DNA of 35,817 nt, from NCBI GenBank assembly GCA_946479435.1, contig CAMLFX010000025.1, positions 1-35,817 on the forward strand, written 5' to 3'. The notes below the pieces were generated by a model. That model saw only the letters and a program-made list of their open reading frames with translations. It ran no database searches and was not told where the DNA came from. Positions 1 through 7,198 of this stretch are shown one piece after another; within the stretch, counting starts at the first letter, position 1; each line of letters begins with the position of its first letter. This stretch comes from an uncultured Sphingobacteriales bacterium. GTDB taxonomy: Bacteria > Bacteroidota > Bacteroidia > Chitinophagales > Chitinophagaceae. Position numbers and translations under genes: made by a program.

Positions 1-19
1 GATGATGGGTTAGAAAACT

Positions 20-691
20 TTACTTTACCAGCTTACCCTTTTTCAACTGGTCACCATACATTTTTTCGAAACGGGCAGCATCAGCTTTCAGAACACCAAT
101 AATTGTCCTTGAATCAATTGCTTGCCTTAGCGAATTGTTGTTATAAGAAGTATAGTAGTGTGTTGTACTATCACTTTCTACTGAATAGATGACGGCATTA
201 AGATTCGGTACTTCATATATCTGTATCATACCCTTCGGCTCTGCTTTTCTTACCATATCCAATTCAGAAGAAAGTTGCTTATCGCCCAATGCGCCAATTG
301 TATATTGATCACCTTCGTGCATTAGCGAAACAACAGTTACAATATTATCGTCGCTTGCTAACGGAACAATGGTCACATTATCATTGCTCTTCAAATCTTC
401 AAAGATTGTACTACTGTCTGCTTTTAACAAATTATTCCAATCTATGTTCTGTTTCATTATTGGGTTTGCCGGAGTAGCTGCACGTAGTTGCTCCTTGTTA
501 ATGCCGAAGGCAACCTGCGACGAAGCATCTATCATATCCTGTTTAGCCGCAAGCGCAGCAGCATTGGCTGATGGGTATGTTTTCTTCTGGTTGTCTTTGC
601 TATTGCGGTCATTTTGTGCGGTCATGCTATCGCAGCTTGTACATATGGCTGATATTCCAACCATAGTTATTATCGATTTAAAAAATTTCAT
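20..691 (-). CDS. Predicted lipoprotein of unknown function
   Basis: I do not recognise the 223-residue product. A short hydrophobic N-terminus (FFKSIITMVGISAICTSC) ends in a cysteine at about residue 20, which suggests a lipoprotein signal and an outer-membrane or periplasmic location. The mature part begins with a polar, Asn/Lys/Asp-rich linker, then an Ala-rich helix-like segment (residues 43-70), followed by alternating beta-like and helical stretches to a basic C-terminus (KKGKLVK). It starts 24 bases after the stop of the papain-like protease at 716-1306 on the same strand, so the two are probably co-transcribed. A role as partner or regulator of that protease is conceivable from position alone; nothing in the sequence proves it. 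The start ATG is the one directly before the hydrophobic segment. Confidence 0.75.
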   Translation of the reverse strand: MKFFKSIITMVGISAICTSCDSMTAQNDRNSKDNQKKTYPSANAAALAAKQDMIDASSQVAFGINKEQLRAATPANPIMKQNIDWNNLLKADSSTIFEDLKSNDNVTIVPLASDDNIVTVVSLMHEGDQYTIGALGDKQLSSELDMVRKAEPKGMIQIYEVPNLNAVIYSVESDSTTHYYTSYNNNSLRQAIDSRTIIGVLKADAARFEKMYGDQLKKGKLVK

Positions 692-715
692 GATTCTGAA
701 TATTTAAAGTTAAGA

Positions 716-1306
716 CTATGGTTTTTTAATGTTGTACCAGGTATTCCAATGTGTGGCACTACCTGCGGGGTCGGCGTATTGCTCATAAGTGATGATTCGT
801 TCTTCGCCTGTACATGGCGCCCAGGGGTCGTTAAGGACAAGATAATTAGTGCCGTTCAACGTCAGGTATCCTTTTATAACAAGCACATGGCCTACTACGC
901 CGGGTGTACCATAAGCATAGCCCATTACTTTTTTAGAGCAGTATATCTGTTTGCGCAATGTTTCCCAACTGAGTGCGGTACCGCTTTCTTCAAAGTTTAC
1001 ACCACATTCGGTAAGCATTACCCAGCCCGGCTGGTTGCAGTCATCATTCTTAGGGCAAGCGGCACCTGTGTTTTCAGGATTGCAGCAAGCGGTCATATTA
1101 AAGCGTTGATTGGCAAGTGAGCATTGGGTAACAGAAACATTTACCTGTTGTGCCAGCATTTGTGTAGTGGCAGCCCAGCACCAGTTATTGGTTTCTTGTG
1201 GCCGCAGTGTATTTGGTACGCTACCAGTAAGTTCAGGTTTGCAACAACCTGTAAATAGGAGCAGGGTTATTAGCGATAACCCGCCCAGGTATGTTTTGAT
1301 ATTCAT
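716..1306 (-). CDS. Papain-like cysteine protease lipoprotein (AvrRpt2/C70-like)
   Basis: This 196-residue protein has a signal peptide with lipobox LLFTGC (Cys21). It carries the papain-fold pattern RPQETNNWCWAA, with the presumed oxyanion Gln37 and nucleophile Cys43. A histidine follows in VVGHVLVIKGY (His140), then LNDPW (Asn159/Asp160). The order Gln, Cys, His, Asn/Asp and the NWCWA signature fit the papain-like AvrRpt2/peptidase C70 and C39-like families. Several extra cysteines (CC at 74-75, C84, C90, C101, C123, C164) suggest disulfides in the periplasm or outside the cell. It lies between a large cysteine-rich protein upstream (1403-3595) and a lipoprotein 24 bases downstream, all on the minus strand. 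The protease fold is well supported; the substrate is unknown. I see no propeptide of streptopain/C10 type. Confidence 0.85.
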   Translation of the reverse strand: MNIKTYLGGLSLITLLLFTGCCKPELTGSVPNTLRPQETNNWCWAATTQMLAQQVNVSVTQCSLANQRFNMTACCNPENTGAACPKNDDCNQPGWVMLTECGVNFEESGTALSWETLRKQIYCSKKVMGYAYGTPGVVGHVLVIKGYLTLNGTNYLVLNDPWAPCTGEERIITYEQYADPAGSATHWNTWYNIKKP

Positions 1307-1402
1307 AGTTTAAAGTTTTAATTGTTAAACGTTTTTTGTTTTAGGGTTAGAAGCCCCACCCCCATAAGGGGACGGAAACTTTGATCACCCCACTTCTTTC
1401 AG

Positions 1403-3595
1403 TTATGCTTCATTAAGGCAAAAACCTATTGTGTCAACATTGTATTGCTGGTAGAACGAGTACGCATAAGAAATGAACGGATAGCTAACTAGCGTTTTAT
1501 CGTAAGCGTACAGCCTGATATTATAACCGCATTTGCTTACATGGTCGGTAGTCATAGACCAAGTACCGGTCTTACCTATCGCAGGTACAGGTATCTGACC
1601 GCCGAAACCAGCTATTGCACTATCTACTTTGAATACAGTGCTATCGCCTGCTTTCAGCGTGATGAATTCGAATGATACGCTGTGGCAGTTGTTCTCATTG
1701 TCTGCTAATGAATAGGTACCTGTTATATCAGATCCTTTTATCAACGAGCCGCAGTTTTCCGAACCGTTTACTTTGATATGCACATCTTTGGGTGCGTTCT
1801 TATCCACTTTTATGCGGCAGCGCTCGCTCAGGTATCCTGCTGAAGTTTCCAGGTAGAATTCATACACATCCGAATCGGCAACTGATATAACACCAAACAG
1901 ATCGCCTTGTGTAGTAACAATGGTTGGTGCATTATAATCTATCAGGTAATGATAATAACCATCTACATCAGGTGTTTGGGTTACTACATTTTGTGTAAGA
2001 ATACCACCGGCTATTACATTCTTAAGCACTGCAAACGAGCTATTGACAGGTGCGAAGCTGGTATCAGGGTCTGATGCGCGTTTCAGCATGATCCTGTATG
2101 TTAATTGTGCGCCGCTCACGTCATTTGAATCCGGATGTTCAGGTATGAGGCCTGCAACAGGTATGGTACCATTGAATGAGAACTGGTCGTAAGCATCGAC
2201 GGAAGCATCAGGTGCATCCAGCGTCTTATCTATTTTACCGGTTATTTTACTTATCTTCTTGCTAGGTATGCTACCTATAGTTGTGATGATAGGTTTTTTG
2301 CCTGTAGGGCCATCGTTACCATCTTTTTTATTACGTATCTCAACCCATGCATCTTCCCTGTCGCCCCATGGGGCTATCCAGTCAGGTTGGTTATCTGGTG
2401 GGTATAGGTTCCAGGAAAGAATGGCGCGTACTTTAGCAAAATAGGTTTCGCTGCATTTTGCTTTTTGATATTTAGTAAGGCTAACAGGCAATTCTACATG
2501 GTAGCATAAGCCGCCTGTAGGTAATGGACTTATATCATGTACCTCAACAGATGAAGTGCCCATGAATTCCCACCCACTGCCAAAGTCCATATAGAAGCCA
2601 ATGAACTCGCGGCTACCTTTATCGCACAGGCTGCCTGCATAACCCATTGTCTTTTTTACGGTAACAGTTGCATACAAGCGGTTGGTATCGCGGTTAAGGC
2701 CTACGCACTTTACCTCTTCGTAAGTGGTGTTGAACTTAGGGTTCAGGATAAACTCTATAACCTTGTTCACACTCACGTTTGCTGCCTTCATGCTGGCGCT
2801 CAGGTTTATTGGAACACTTGTGCTCAATGCCTTGGTAACTGTAGTGAAGCCTATACGCTCTTCTTCTACATCTTTTTTGTAGACATCATTAAGCACATTA
2901 AGGCTTAATTCCTCTGCTTCTATATTCATTACTTCAGGTATCACCGGCATTTTCTCCGTCAGCATTTTTATTTGTTCCGGTTTCAGTGCAAGGCCTATGT
3001 TCGACAGGTTTTTTTTCAGCCAGCATACCCAGCCTGTTTTAGGTGCCAGTTGTACATTCACGTCCAGTACATTACCCCAAACAGGAGTATAGCCTGGGTC
3101 GCCTGCAGTAGGTGCTACACCCCATGATAAAATAGCTTTTACAATAGGTAGCACAGGCTTGTCATCGCAGCAATGGGTTACTTCAGGCTCGAAAGCCATG
3201 TTCACCGCATAGCATAGCGGGTTATTTGCTGTATGGTTAAAGTCATGTGCATCGAAGCTTACTACTCCTAAGTCTTTCCAATTGCCATTTCTTTGATAGT
3301 CGATATAAAAACGCACATATTCTTTACTGCCTGCTGAGCAAGGCCCACCACTGTAACCGCCATTCAGGTTTATTTTTACAATAGCGGTAAGGGTTTTCAT
3401 TTGCGGGTTGTAACCCACGCATGATACCTGCTCATAAGAGGGGTTGCCTTTTATGATGTTTACTGCTTTGAACTCTTTATAAAGCGGATGGCTTTCTGAT
3501 AATGTGCCAAAGTAGTTTGGGTTTTGTAACAATAGTAAGTGCATGTTCTCGCGCTCGTGCTGCACTTTGGTTGTTTCTCTCTTAATAGTTGCCAT
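1403..3595 (-). CDS. Large protein with tandem-duplicated cysteine-containing domain, function unknown
   Basis: The 730-residue product starts at the ATG giving MATIKRETTK. An in-frame ATG at 3679 exists, but a promoter-like element lies between the two. Two copies of a ~140-residue domain are visible (about 45-183 and 278-422). They share CVG, GYxGxxC, GSxE, FYxD, a Trp-Gly pair, HD, LCY, (K/R)AILSW and PxWG in the same order. A helical spacer separates them. The C-terminal ~300 residues look beta-rich and Ig-like, with scattered cysteines. No signal peptide or T9SS sorting domain is apparent, which is odd because both downstream genes encode exported lipoproteins. The gap to the protease gene is 96 bases with no clear terminator. 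I cannot name the family; the duplication is seen directly, the operon link is inferred. Confidence 0.75.
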   Translation of the reverse strand: MATIKRETTKVQHERENMHLLLLQNPNYFGTLSESHPLYKEFKAVNIIKGNPSYEQVSCVGYNPQMKTLTAIVKINLNGGYSGGPCSAGSKEYVRFYIDYQRNGNWKDLGVVSFDAHDFNHTANNPLCYAVNMAFEPEVTHCCDDKPVLPIVKAILSWGVAPTAGDPGYTPVWGNVLDVNVQLAPKTGWVCWLKKNLSNIGLALKPEQIKMLTEKMPVIPEVMNIEAEELSLNVLNDVYKKDVEEERIGFTTVTKALSTSVPINLSASMKAANVSVNKVIEFILNPKFNTTYEEVKCVGLNRDTNRLYATVTVKKTMGYAGSLCDKGSREFIGFYMDFGSGWEFMGTSSVEVHDISPLPTGGLCYHVELPVSLTKYQKAKCSETYFAKVRAILSWNLYPPDNQPDWIAPWGDREDAWVEIRNKKDGNDGPTGKKPIITTIGSIPSKKISKITGKIDKTLDAPDASVDAYDQFSFNGTIPVAGLIPEHPDSNDVSGAQLTYRIMLKRASDPDTSFAPVNSSFAVLKNVIAGGILTQNVVTQTPDVDGYYHYLIDYNAPTIVTTQGDLFGVISVADSDVYEFYLETSAGYLSERCRIKVDKNAPKDVHIKVNGSENCGSLIKGSDITGTYSLADNENNCHSVSFEFITLKAGDSTVFKVDSAIAGFGGQIPVPAIGKTGTWSMTTDHVSKCGYNIRLYAYDKTLVSYPFISYAYSFYQQYNVDTIGFCLNEA

Positions 3596-3646
3596 GATGT
3601 TTTTTGTTTTATGGTTATGTGAAATATCACCCCGGAAGTGACGCTG

Positions 3647-3674
3647 TAAAAGTATTTCCACGCTTAACCTCAAA
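3647..3674 (-). promoter_or_regulatory. Possible promoter for the minus-strand cluster
   Basis: On the minus strand TACTTTTA (3647-3654) resembles the Bacteroidota -7 element TAnnTTTG with one mismatch. TTTG (3671-3674) precedes it with a 16-base spacer, shorter than the usual ~19. It sits about 50 bases before the ATG at 3595 and inside the alternative longer ORF, which supports the shorter start. Confidence 0.3.
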
Positions 3675-3698
3675 CACAAGCATCAATACTGATTCTCA

Positions 3699-3735
3699 TA
3701 ACAATTGTTACCCGAAATAAATACGTAGAACTACG
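3699..3735. promoter_or_regulatory. Palindromes in the divergent intergenic region
   Basis: A perfect 12-base palindrome TAACAATTGTTA (3699-3710) and an inverted repeat CGTAG-AA-CTACG (3724-3735) lie between the divergent genes starting at 3595 (minus) and 3794 (plus). They sit upstream of both candidate promoters and could be operator sites. No regulator is identified. Confidence 0.3.
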
Positions 3736-3758
3736 CATGAATAAAAACTGTTAAATGT

Positions 3759-3766
3759 TACTTTTG
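3759..3766 (+). promoter_or_regulatory. -7 promoter element (TACTTTTG) of the lipoprotein/two-component operon
   Basis: TACTTTTG matches the Bacteroidota TAnnTTTG element exactly and ends 27 bases before the ATG at 3794. It lies inside a longer reading frame that begins at 3755, so that upstream start would not be transcribed from here. The -33 region is not convincing. Confidence 0.45.
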
Positions 3767-3793
3767 TTCATAACTGTAAAACACAAAATCTTT

Positions 3794-4285
3794 ATGACAC
3801 CACACTTTATTGGAAAGAGGAATGCTTTAATAAGCATTGTAGTTGCCGTAATGGCAAATTTATCGTCTTGTACCAGTAGTACAGATACTACATGTTCAAA
3901 ATGCATTGATACAAAACCTGCACCTACTGCTTTTCACAATACGCTGAACGCGATCAATCACGTAATAAGTGTAGATGAAGGCAGTATGATGGTAAATGAC
4001 TTTGCCATATACCAGGATAGTTTGCTGGCCCCCGCTTATCGTGGTACGGGTACATTACCTATATATGAAACATTCAACCTGAAAGCGATCGACTCAATTA
4101 TATGCCAGAAAAACACTATTGGCTTTAGGATATATATGGCGATGGATAAACAGAAAAAAGTAAGGTTTGTACTGGTGGGTGTAGATGGCGATGGTAAGGA
4201 TTACCTTCAAAGAAAAAGAGAAGGAAGTAGAATACTAGCAGGTGGAAGCGTGTTAATAGAGGAATCTGGTCAAAGATGGCCATAA
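3794..4285 (+). CDS. Small predicted lipoprotein, first gene of a two-component operon
   Basis: The product has 163 residues from the chosen start MTPHFIGKRN. An upstream in-frame ATG at 3755 is disfavoured because a TACTTTTG promoter element overlaps it. The signal peptide ends in LSSC, a lipobox, followed by a Ser/Thr/Cys-rich stretch (TSSTDTTCSKC) typical of a flexible lipoprotein tether. The mature domain is short with mixed alpha/beta character and no motif I recognise; it includes the acidic stretch VGVDGDGKDY. The gene ends 19 bases before the membrane-protein gene at 4305, and the following kinase and regulator genes overlap, so all four are probably one transcript. An envelope sensor or accessory role for the kinase is inferred from position only. 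Confidence 0.75.
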   Translation: MTPHFIGKRNALISIVVAVMANLSSCTSSTDTTCSKCIDTKPAPTAFHNTLNAINHVISVDEGSMMVNDFAIYQDSLLAPAYRGTGTLPIYETFNLKAIDSIICQKNTIGFRIYMAMDKQKKVRFVLVGVDGDGKDYLQRKREGSRILAGGSVLIEESGQRWP

Positions 4286-4304
4286 AATTGTAGCGTGTAA
4301 TTTA

Positions 4305-4949
4305 ATGGACAGGAGCGTAGCGTTTATATTAAGCTTAAGTATAGCCATCCCTATTATTGTCGGGTCGATAAGGTATAGGCATCTGCCTGCATCTTATCGG
4401 CCTCTTTTATTGGTACTGCTCATTGGTTTGTTAAACGAACTGGTATGCTATTGCTTTTTTTATGCTAACAACGCTGTTCCTAATAATATTTACCTCCTTG
4501 CCGAATTCCTGATACTTGCGCATCAGTTCAGGCGCTGGAAAAATATACTACGTAATACCTGGGTGTACAGAACTATAATATTTGCATTAACAGCACTATG
4601 GATAACCGAAGACCTTATTTTCCGGAAAATTGTTGTTTTCAGTCCCTGGTTCCAGATAATTTATTCATTCGTATTGATACTTATGGCGGTAAGCCAACTG
4701 AACTGGTTAATAGTGAACGAAAGAGGGAATATCATTAAAAACCCGATATTCATTATCTGTTTCGGAATGATCATATTTTACTCTTACAAAGTGCTGACTG
4801 AGGTTTTTTACCACTATGCACCAGCAAACCTCATAAAAAACAATATTTTTGTTATGGAGGCTATTGTAAATGTAGGGTACAATTTAATTCTTGCTGTAGC
4901 TATATTATGCATCCCGAAGAAGATAAATTTTATACGGCCGTTGCCATAG
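4305..4949 (+). CDS. Polytopic membrane protein linked to a two-component system
   Basis: The 214-residue protein consists largely of six or seven hydrophobic segments (roughly 5-20, 33-72 as two, 86-105, 113-135, 145-165, 180-202) joined by short basic loops such as RYRHLPASYR and RRWKNILRN. It has no catalytic motif and I do not assign a family. Its last 43 bases overlap the start of the histidine kinase gene in another frame, indicating translational coupling. A plausible role is a membrane sensing module working with that kinase, which itself has only one membrane segment. Fold and role are inferred from hydrophobicity and gene order. Confidence 0.8.
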   Translation: MDRSVAFILSLSIAIPIIVGSIRYRHLPASYRPLLLVLLIGLLNELVCYCFFYANNAVPNNIYLLAEFLILAHQFRRWKNILRNTWVYRTIIFALTALWITEDLIFRKIVVFSPWFQIIYSFVLILMAVSQLNWLIVNERGNIIKNPIFIICFGMIIFYSYKVLTEVFYHYAPANLIKNNIFVMEAIVNVGYNLILAVAILCIPKKINFIRPLP

Positions 4950-5686
4950 CAGCATCAATACTTGGTGTTATTATATTGTATTTTATTGCTTCTATGATAC
5001 GCCATCAAAGACGTAATGTTGCAGACTATAAAAACAAAATAAAAGCAGAAATATCTACACTAGAGAATGAGCGTAAGCGTATAGCTACCGATCTTCATGA
5101 TGAACTGGGGCCATTATTATCAGCAGTAAGGATACAGATAAATCATTTACAGGCACCATCAGAACAGGATAAAAAAGTAATATCCTTCGCTAATAAGCAT
5201 ATAGATGACATTCTTTCTAAGACAAGGGAAATATCTTATAATCTTTTACCTAATACGCTTGTAAGAAAAGGGCTTTTTAAAGCTGTTGAAGAATACATAG
5301 TGAAACTAAACGATGTACATGATCTTAAAATAGTGTACAGGAATAATGCCCATATTAAGTTTGATGAACAATCGGAAATTAATATATACCGTATTATACA
5401 GGAAGTAATACACAATACTATAAAGCATGCAAAAGCTACCCAGCTGGTTATAGAATTTAAAAAACAAGCTGACCAATTAACATTGACCACTGTTGATGAT
5501 GGTATCGGTTTTGATTTCCAGCAAATTGCTGACCTGCATACTGGCTTAGGCCTTTGGAACCTTCAAAGCAGGGCAGAGGTACTCAATGCAAATTTTCAAC
5601 GTATTGCTGAAGCAGGAAAAGGTACAATGTATGTTTTTGAGATTCCATTAAATAAGGTACATGAAAGAGAGCAACATAATTATTAA
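4907..5686 (+). CDS. Sensor histidine kinase, NarL/HisKA_3 type
   Basis: This short 259-residue kinase has one N-terminal membrane segment (about 10-30) and a cytoplasmic helix leading into the dimerisation/phosphoacceptor motif ERKRIATDLHDELGPLLS, with phosphoacceptor His64. The HATPase_c domain follows: N box in IQEVIHNTIKHAKA (about 165-178), DDGIGF and GLGLWNLQSRA as G boxes. It has no extracellular sensor domain of its own, so the signal may come through the membrane protein whose gene overlaps it by 43 bases. It overlaps the downstream response-regulator gene by 26 bases. The product should autophosphorylate and pass phosphate to that NarL-type regulator. Family assignment is firm; the stimulus is unknown. 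Confidence 0.93.
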   Translation: MHPEEDKFYTAVAIAASILGVIILYFIASMIRHQRRNVADYKNKIKAEISTLENERKRIATDLHDELGPLLSAVRIQINHLQAPSEQDKKVISFANKHIDDILSKTREISYNLLPNTLVRKGLFKAVEEYIVKLNDVHDLKIVYRNNAHIKFDEQSEINIYRIIQEVIHNTIKHAKATQLVIEFKKQADQLTLTTVDDGIGFDFQQIADLHTGLGLWNLQSRAEVLNANFQRIAEAGKGTMYVFEIPLNKVHEREQHNY

Positions 5687-6332
5687 AGTTGTCATTGCCG
5701 ATGATCATGAGATATTTCGTGATGGACTAAAGCTCATGATTGAATCTGCAAATAACATACAACTTATTGGCGAAGCCGCTAATGGTGTAGAATTGGTAAA
5801 CCTGGTTGAAAAAAACAATCCTGATATTGTGGTTACTGATATAAAGATGCCACAGATGGATGGAGTAGAAGCAACTAAAATTATAAGAGAGCAGTATCCC
5901 CATATAGAAGTGATCGCTTTATCAATGTTTGATGATGAGCAATTAATATTGGAAATATTAGAAGCCGGCGCTATTGGGTATTTATTGAAAAATTCAGATA
6001 AGACAGAGGTAATCGACGCTATAAATATGGCTTATAAACACCAGTCTTATTACTGTAAGCAGACTTCCGCTAAACTGGCAAAGCTTATTGCTTATAGCAA
6101 GCTTGTCAATCAAAAAAAGCAAAAAGAATCAGAATTTTCAGAAAGGGAAAAGGAAATTATCAAGCTTATTTGTGCCGAGTACACTAACAAAGAGATAGGT
6201 GAGAAGCTTTTTTTAAGCACACGCACCGTGGAAGGATATAGAATGAAAATTCTGGAAAAAATGGATGCTAAGAATATAGTAGGTATTGTAATAGAAGCTA
6301 TAAGGCTAGGTATATATAGCCCTCAGGCATAA
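5661..6332 (+). CDS. Response regulator, NarL/LuxR family
   Basis: This 223-residue DNA-binding regulator has an N-terminal receiver domain (about 8-125) with acidic pocket Asp14/Asp15 (ADDHE), phosphoacceptor Asp60 (VVTDIKMPQ), Ser88 in ALSMF and conserved Lys110 in YLLKN. The C-terminal GerE/LuxR helix-turn-helix (about 157-220) has the signatures FSEREKEIIKLI, NKEIGEKLFLS and RTVEGYRMKIL. It is the last gene of the operon and overlaps the kinase gene by 26 bases, so it is almost certainly the cognate partner. Its targets are unknown; the divergent palindromes at 3699-3735 upstream of the operon are possible autoregulatory sites, but this is speculative. Confidence 0.95.
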   Translation: MKESNIIIKVVIADDHEIFRDGLKLMIESANNIQLIGEAANGVELVNLVEKNNPDIVVTDIKMPQMDGVEATKIIREQYPHIEVIALSMFDDEQLILEILEAGAIGYLLKNSDKTEVIDAINMAYKHQSYYCKQTSAKLAKLIAYSKLVNQKKQKESEFSEREKEIIKLICAEYTNKEIGEKLFLSTRTVEGYRMKILEKMDAKNIVGIVIEAIRLGIYSPQA

Positions 6333-6520
6333 CCTGGTAGGCTGCTGTATGTAGATGCATTAAAAACGTTACTATCTGTGATATGAACAGTCCCAGCTAT
6401 AGCATGCAATTCATATCATTTAAGCGCTCTTTCTGCTGCTCCAATTCAGCTTTAACATCTACACGCATCAGCCCAAATTAAAAAAATATCATATTTTTTC
6501 ATTTGCTTATGCTCGGCATG

Positions 6521-6545
6521 ATTTTTACTCCATATCGGTAAAAAT
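6521..6545. promoter_or_regulatory. Inverted repeat before the ferritin-like gene
   Basis: Arms ATTTTTAC (6521-6528) and GTAAAAAT (6538-6545) form a perfect 8-base inverted repeat with a 9-base spacer, ending 12 bases before the ATG at 6558. It could be an operator or a 5' UTR hairpin that affects translation. The rest of the 225-base gap after 6332 shows nothing convincing. Confidence 0.35.
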
Positions 6546-6557
6546 CAATAAGATACT

Positions 6558-7130
6558 ATGGCTAAAGCTACTAACACCGCGAAAAAAAATGCAGGCAAAT
6601 CTGCTACCACAAGTAAGGGAAAGGTTTCGAATCCTGATCCGGCACTTCTTGAATTCTTTAAAGATGAAATAAAGGATATCTACTGGGCCGAACAGCATCT
6701 GGTAAAAATATTACCCAAAATGAAGAAGGCCGCTACCTCTGAAGAGCTAGCTGGCGCAATTGACGAGCACCTGGAAGTTACAAAAACACATGTTGCCCGC
6801 CTGGAACAAATTTTTGAATTATTGGGCGAAAAACCGAAAGCAAAGAAATGCGAAGCAATGGAAGGCCTTGCTAAAGAAGGTGAGAGCATTATTGAAGATA
6901 CTGATGATGGAACGGCCACACGCGATGTGGGTATCATCATGGCTTCGCAAAAAGTAGAGCACTACGAAATTGCAACCTACGGCGGACTTAAGCAACTGGC
7001 ATCAACAATTGGGCTGGACGAGGTTGCTGATTTGCTGGAGCAAACGCTGAATGAAGAAAAGGAAGCAGATGAAACGTTAACAAGCATTGCAGAAAATAGT
7101 ATCAACTATGAAGCTGCTAACGAAGAGTAA
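6558..7130 (+). CDS. Ferritin-like DUF892 (YciE/YciF family) stress protein
   Basis: The 190-residue protein has a Lys/Ala/Thr-rich N-terminal tail (2-22) followed by a four-helix ferritin-like domain of the DUF892/YciF family. Helices carry acidic and histidine positions suited to a di-metal site: EIKDIYWAEQH (about 37-47), AIDEHLEVTKTH (67-78), KVEHYEIATYG (132-142) and LLEQTLNEEKEAD (159-171). Family members are bacterial general-stress proteins of unclear biochemical role. The catalase gene follows after a hairpin, and both fit an oxidative or general stress response. The basic tail might contact nucleic acid, but that is only suggested by composition. Confidence 0.9.
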   Translation: MAKATNTAKKNAGKSATTSKGKVSNPDPALLEFFKDEIKDIYWAEQHLVKILPKMKKAATSEELAGAIDEHLEVTKTHVARLEQIFELLGEKPKAKKCEAMEGLAKEGESIIEDTDDGTATRDVGIIMASQKVEHYEIATYGGLKQLASTIGLDEVADLLEQTLNEEKEADETLTSIAENSINYEAANEE

Positions 7131-7141
7131 TATTGAATTCT

Positions 7142-7169
7142 AAACAGGTGTTACACATACCACCTGTTT
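7142..7169 (+). terminator. Terminator-like hairpin after the DUF892 gene
   Basis: Arms AAACAGGTG (7142-7150) and CACCTGTTT (7161-7169) pair perfectly around a 10-base loop, followed by a short T-rich run. It occupies the start of a longer catalase reading frame (from 7133), which argues that catalase begins at 7199 and that the two genes are at least partly separate transcripts. Confidence 0.55.
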
Positions 7170-7198
7170 TATTATCGTTCTATTTAAAACCAACTCGT

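Noticed and set aside
369..707. 112-codon plus-strand ORF with hydrophobic content opposite the first lipoprotein gene.
   Set aside because: It is the antisense shadow of the lipoprotein gene, which has a proper signal peptide and operon context.
6397..6468. 23-codon minus-strand ORF (MRVDVKAELEQQKERLNDMN...) in the gap before the DUF892 gene.
   Set aside because: It looks helical, but it is very short, has no promoter or ribosome site, and an in-frame stop precedes its ATG. Chance cannot be excluded.
7133..7198. Upstream ATG giving a catalase extended by 22 residues.
   Set aside because: The extension would be encoded by a terminator-like hairpin and bears no resemblance to catalase N-termini.
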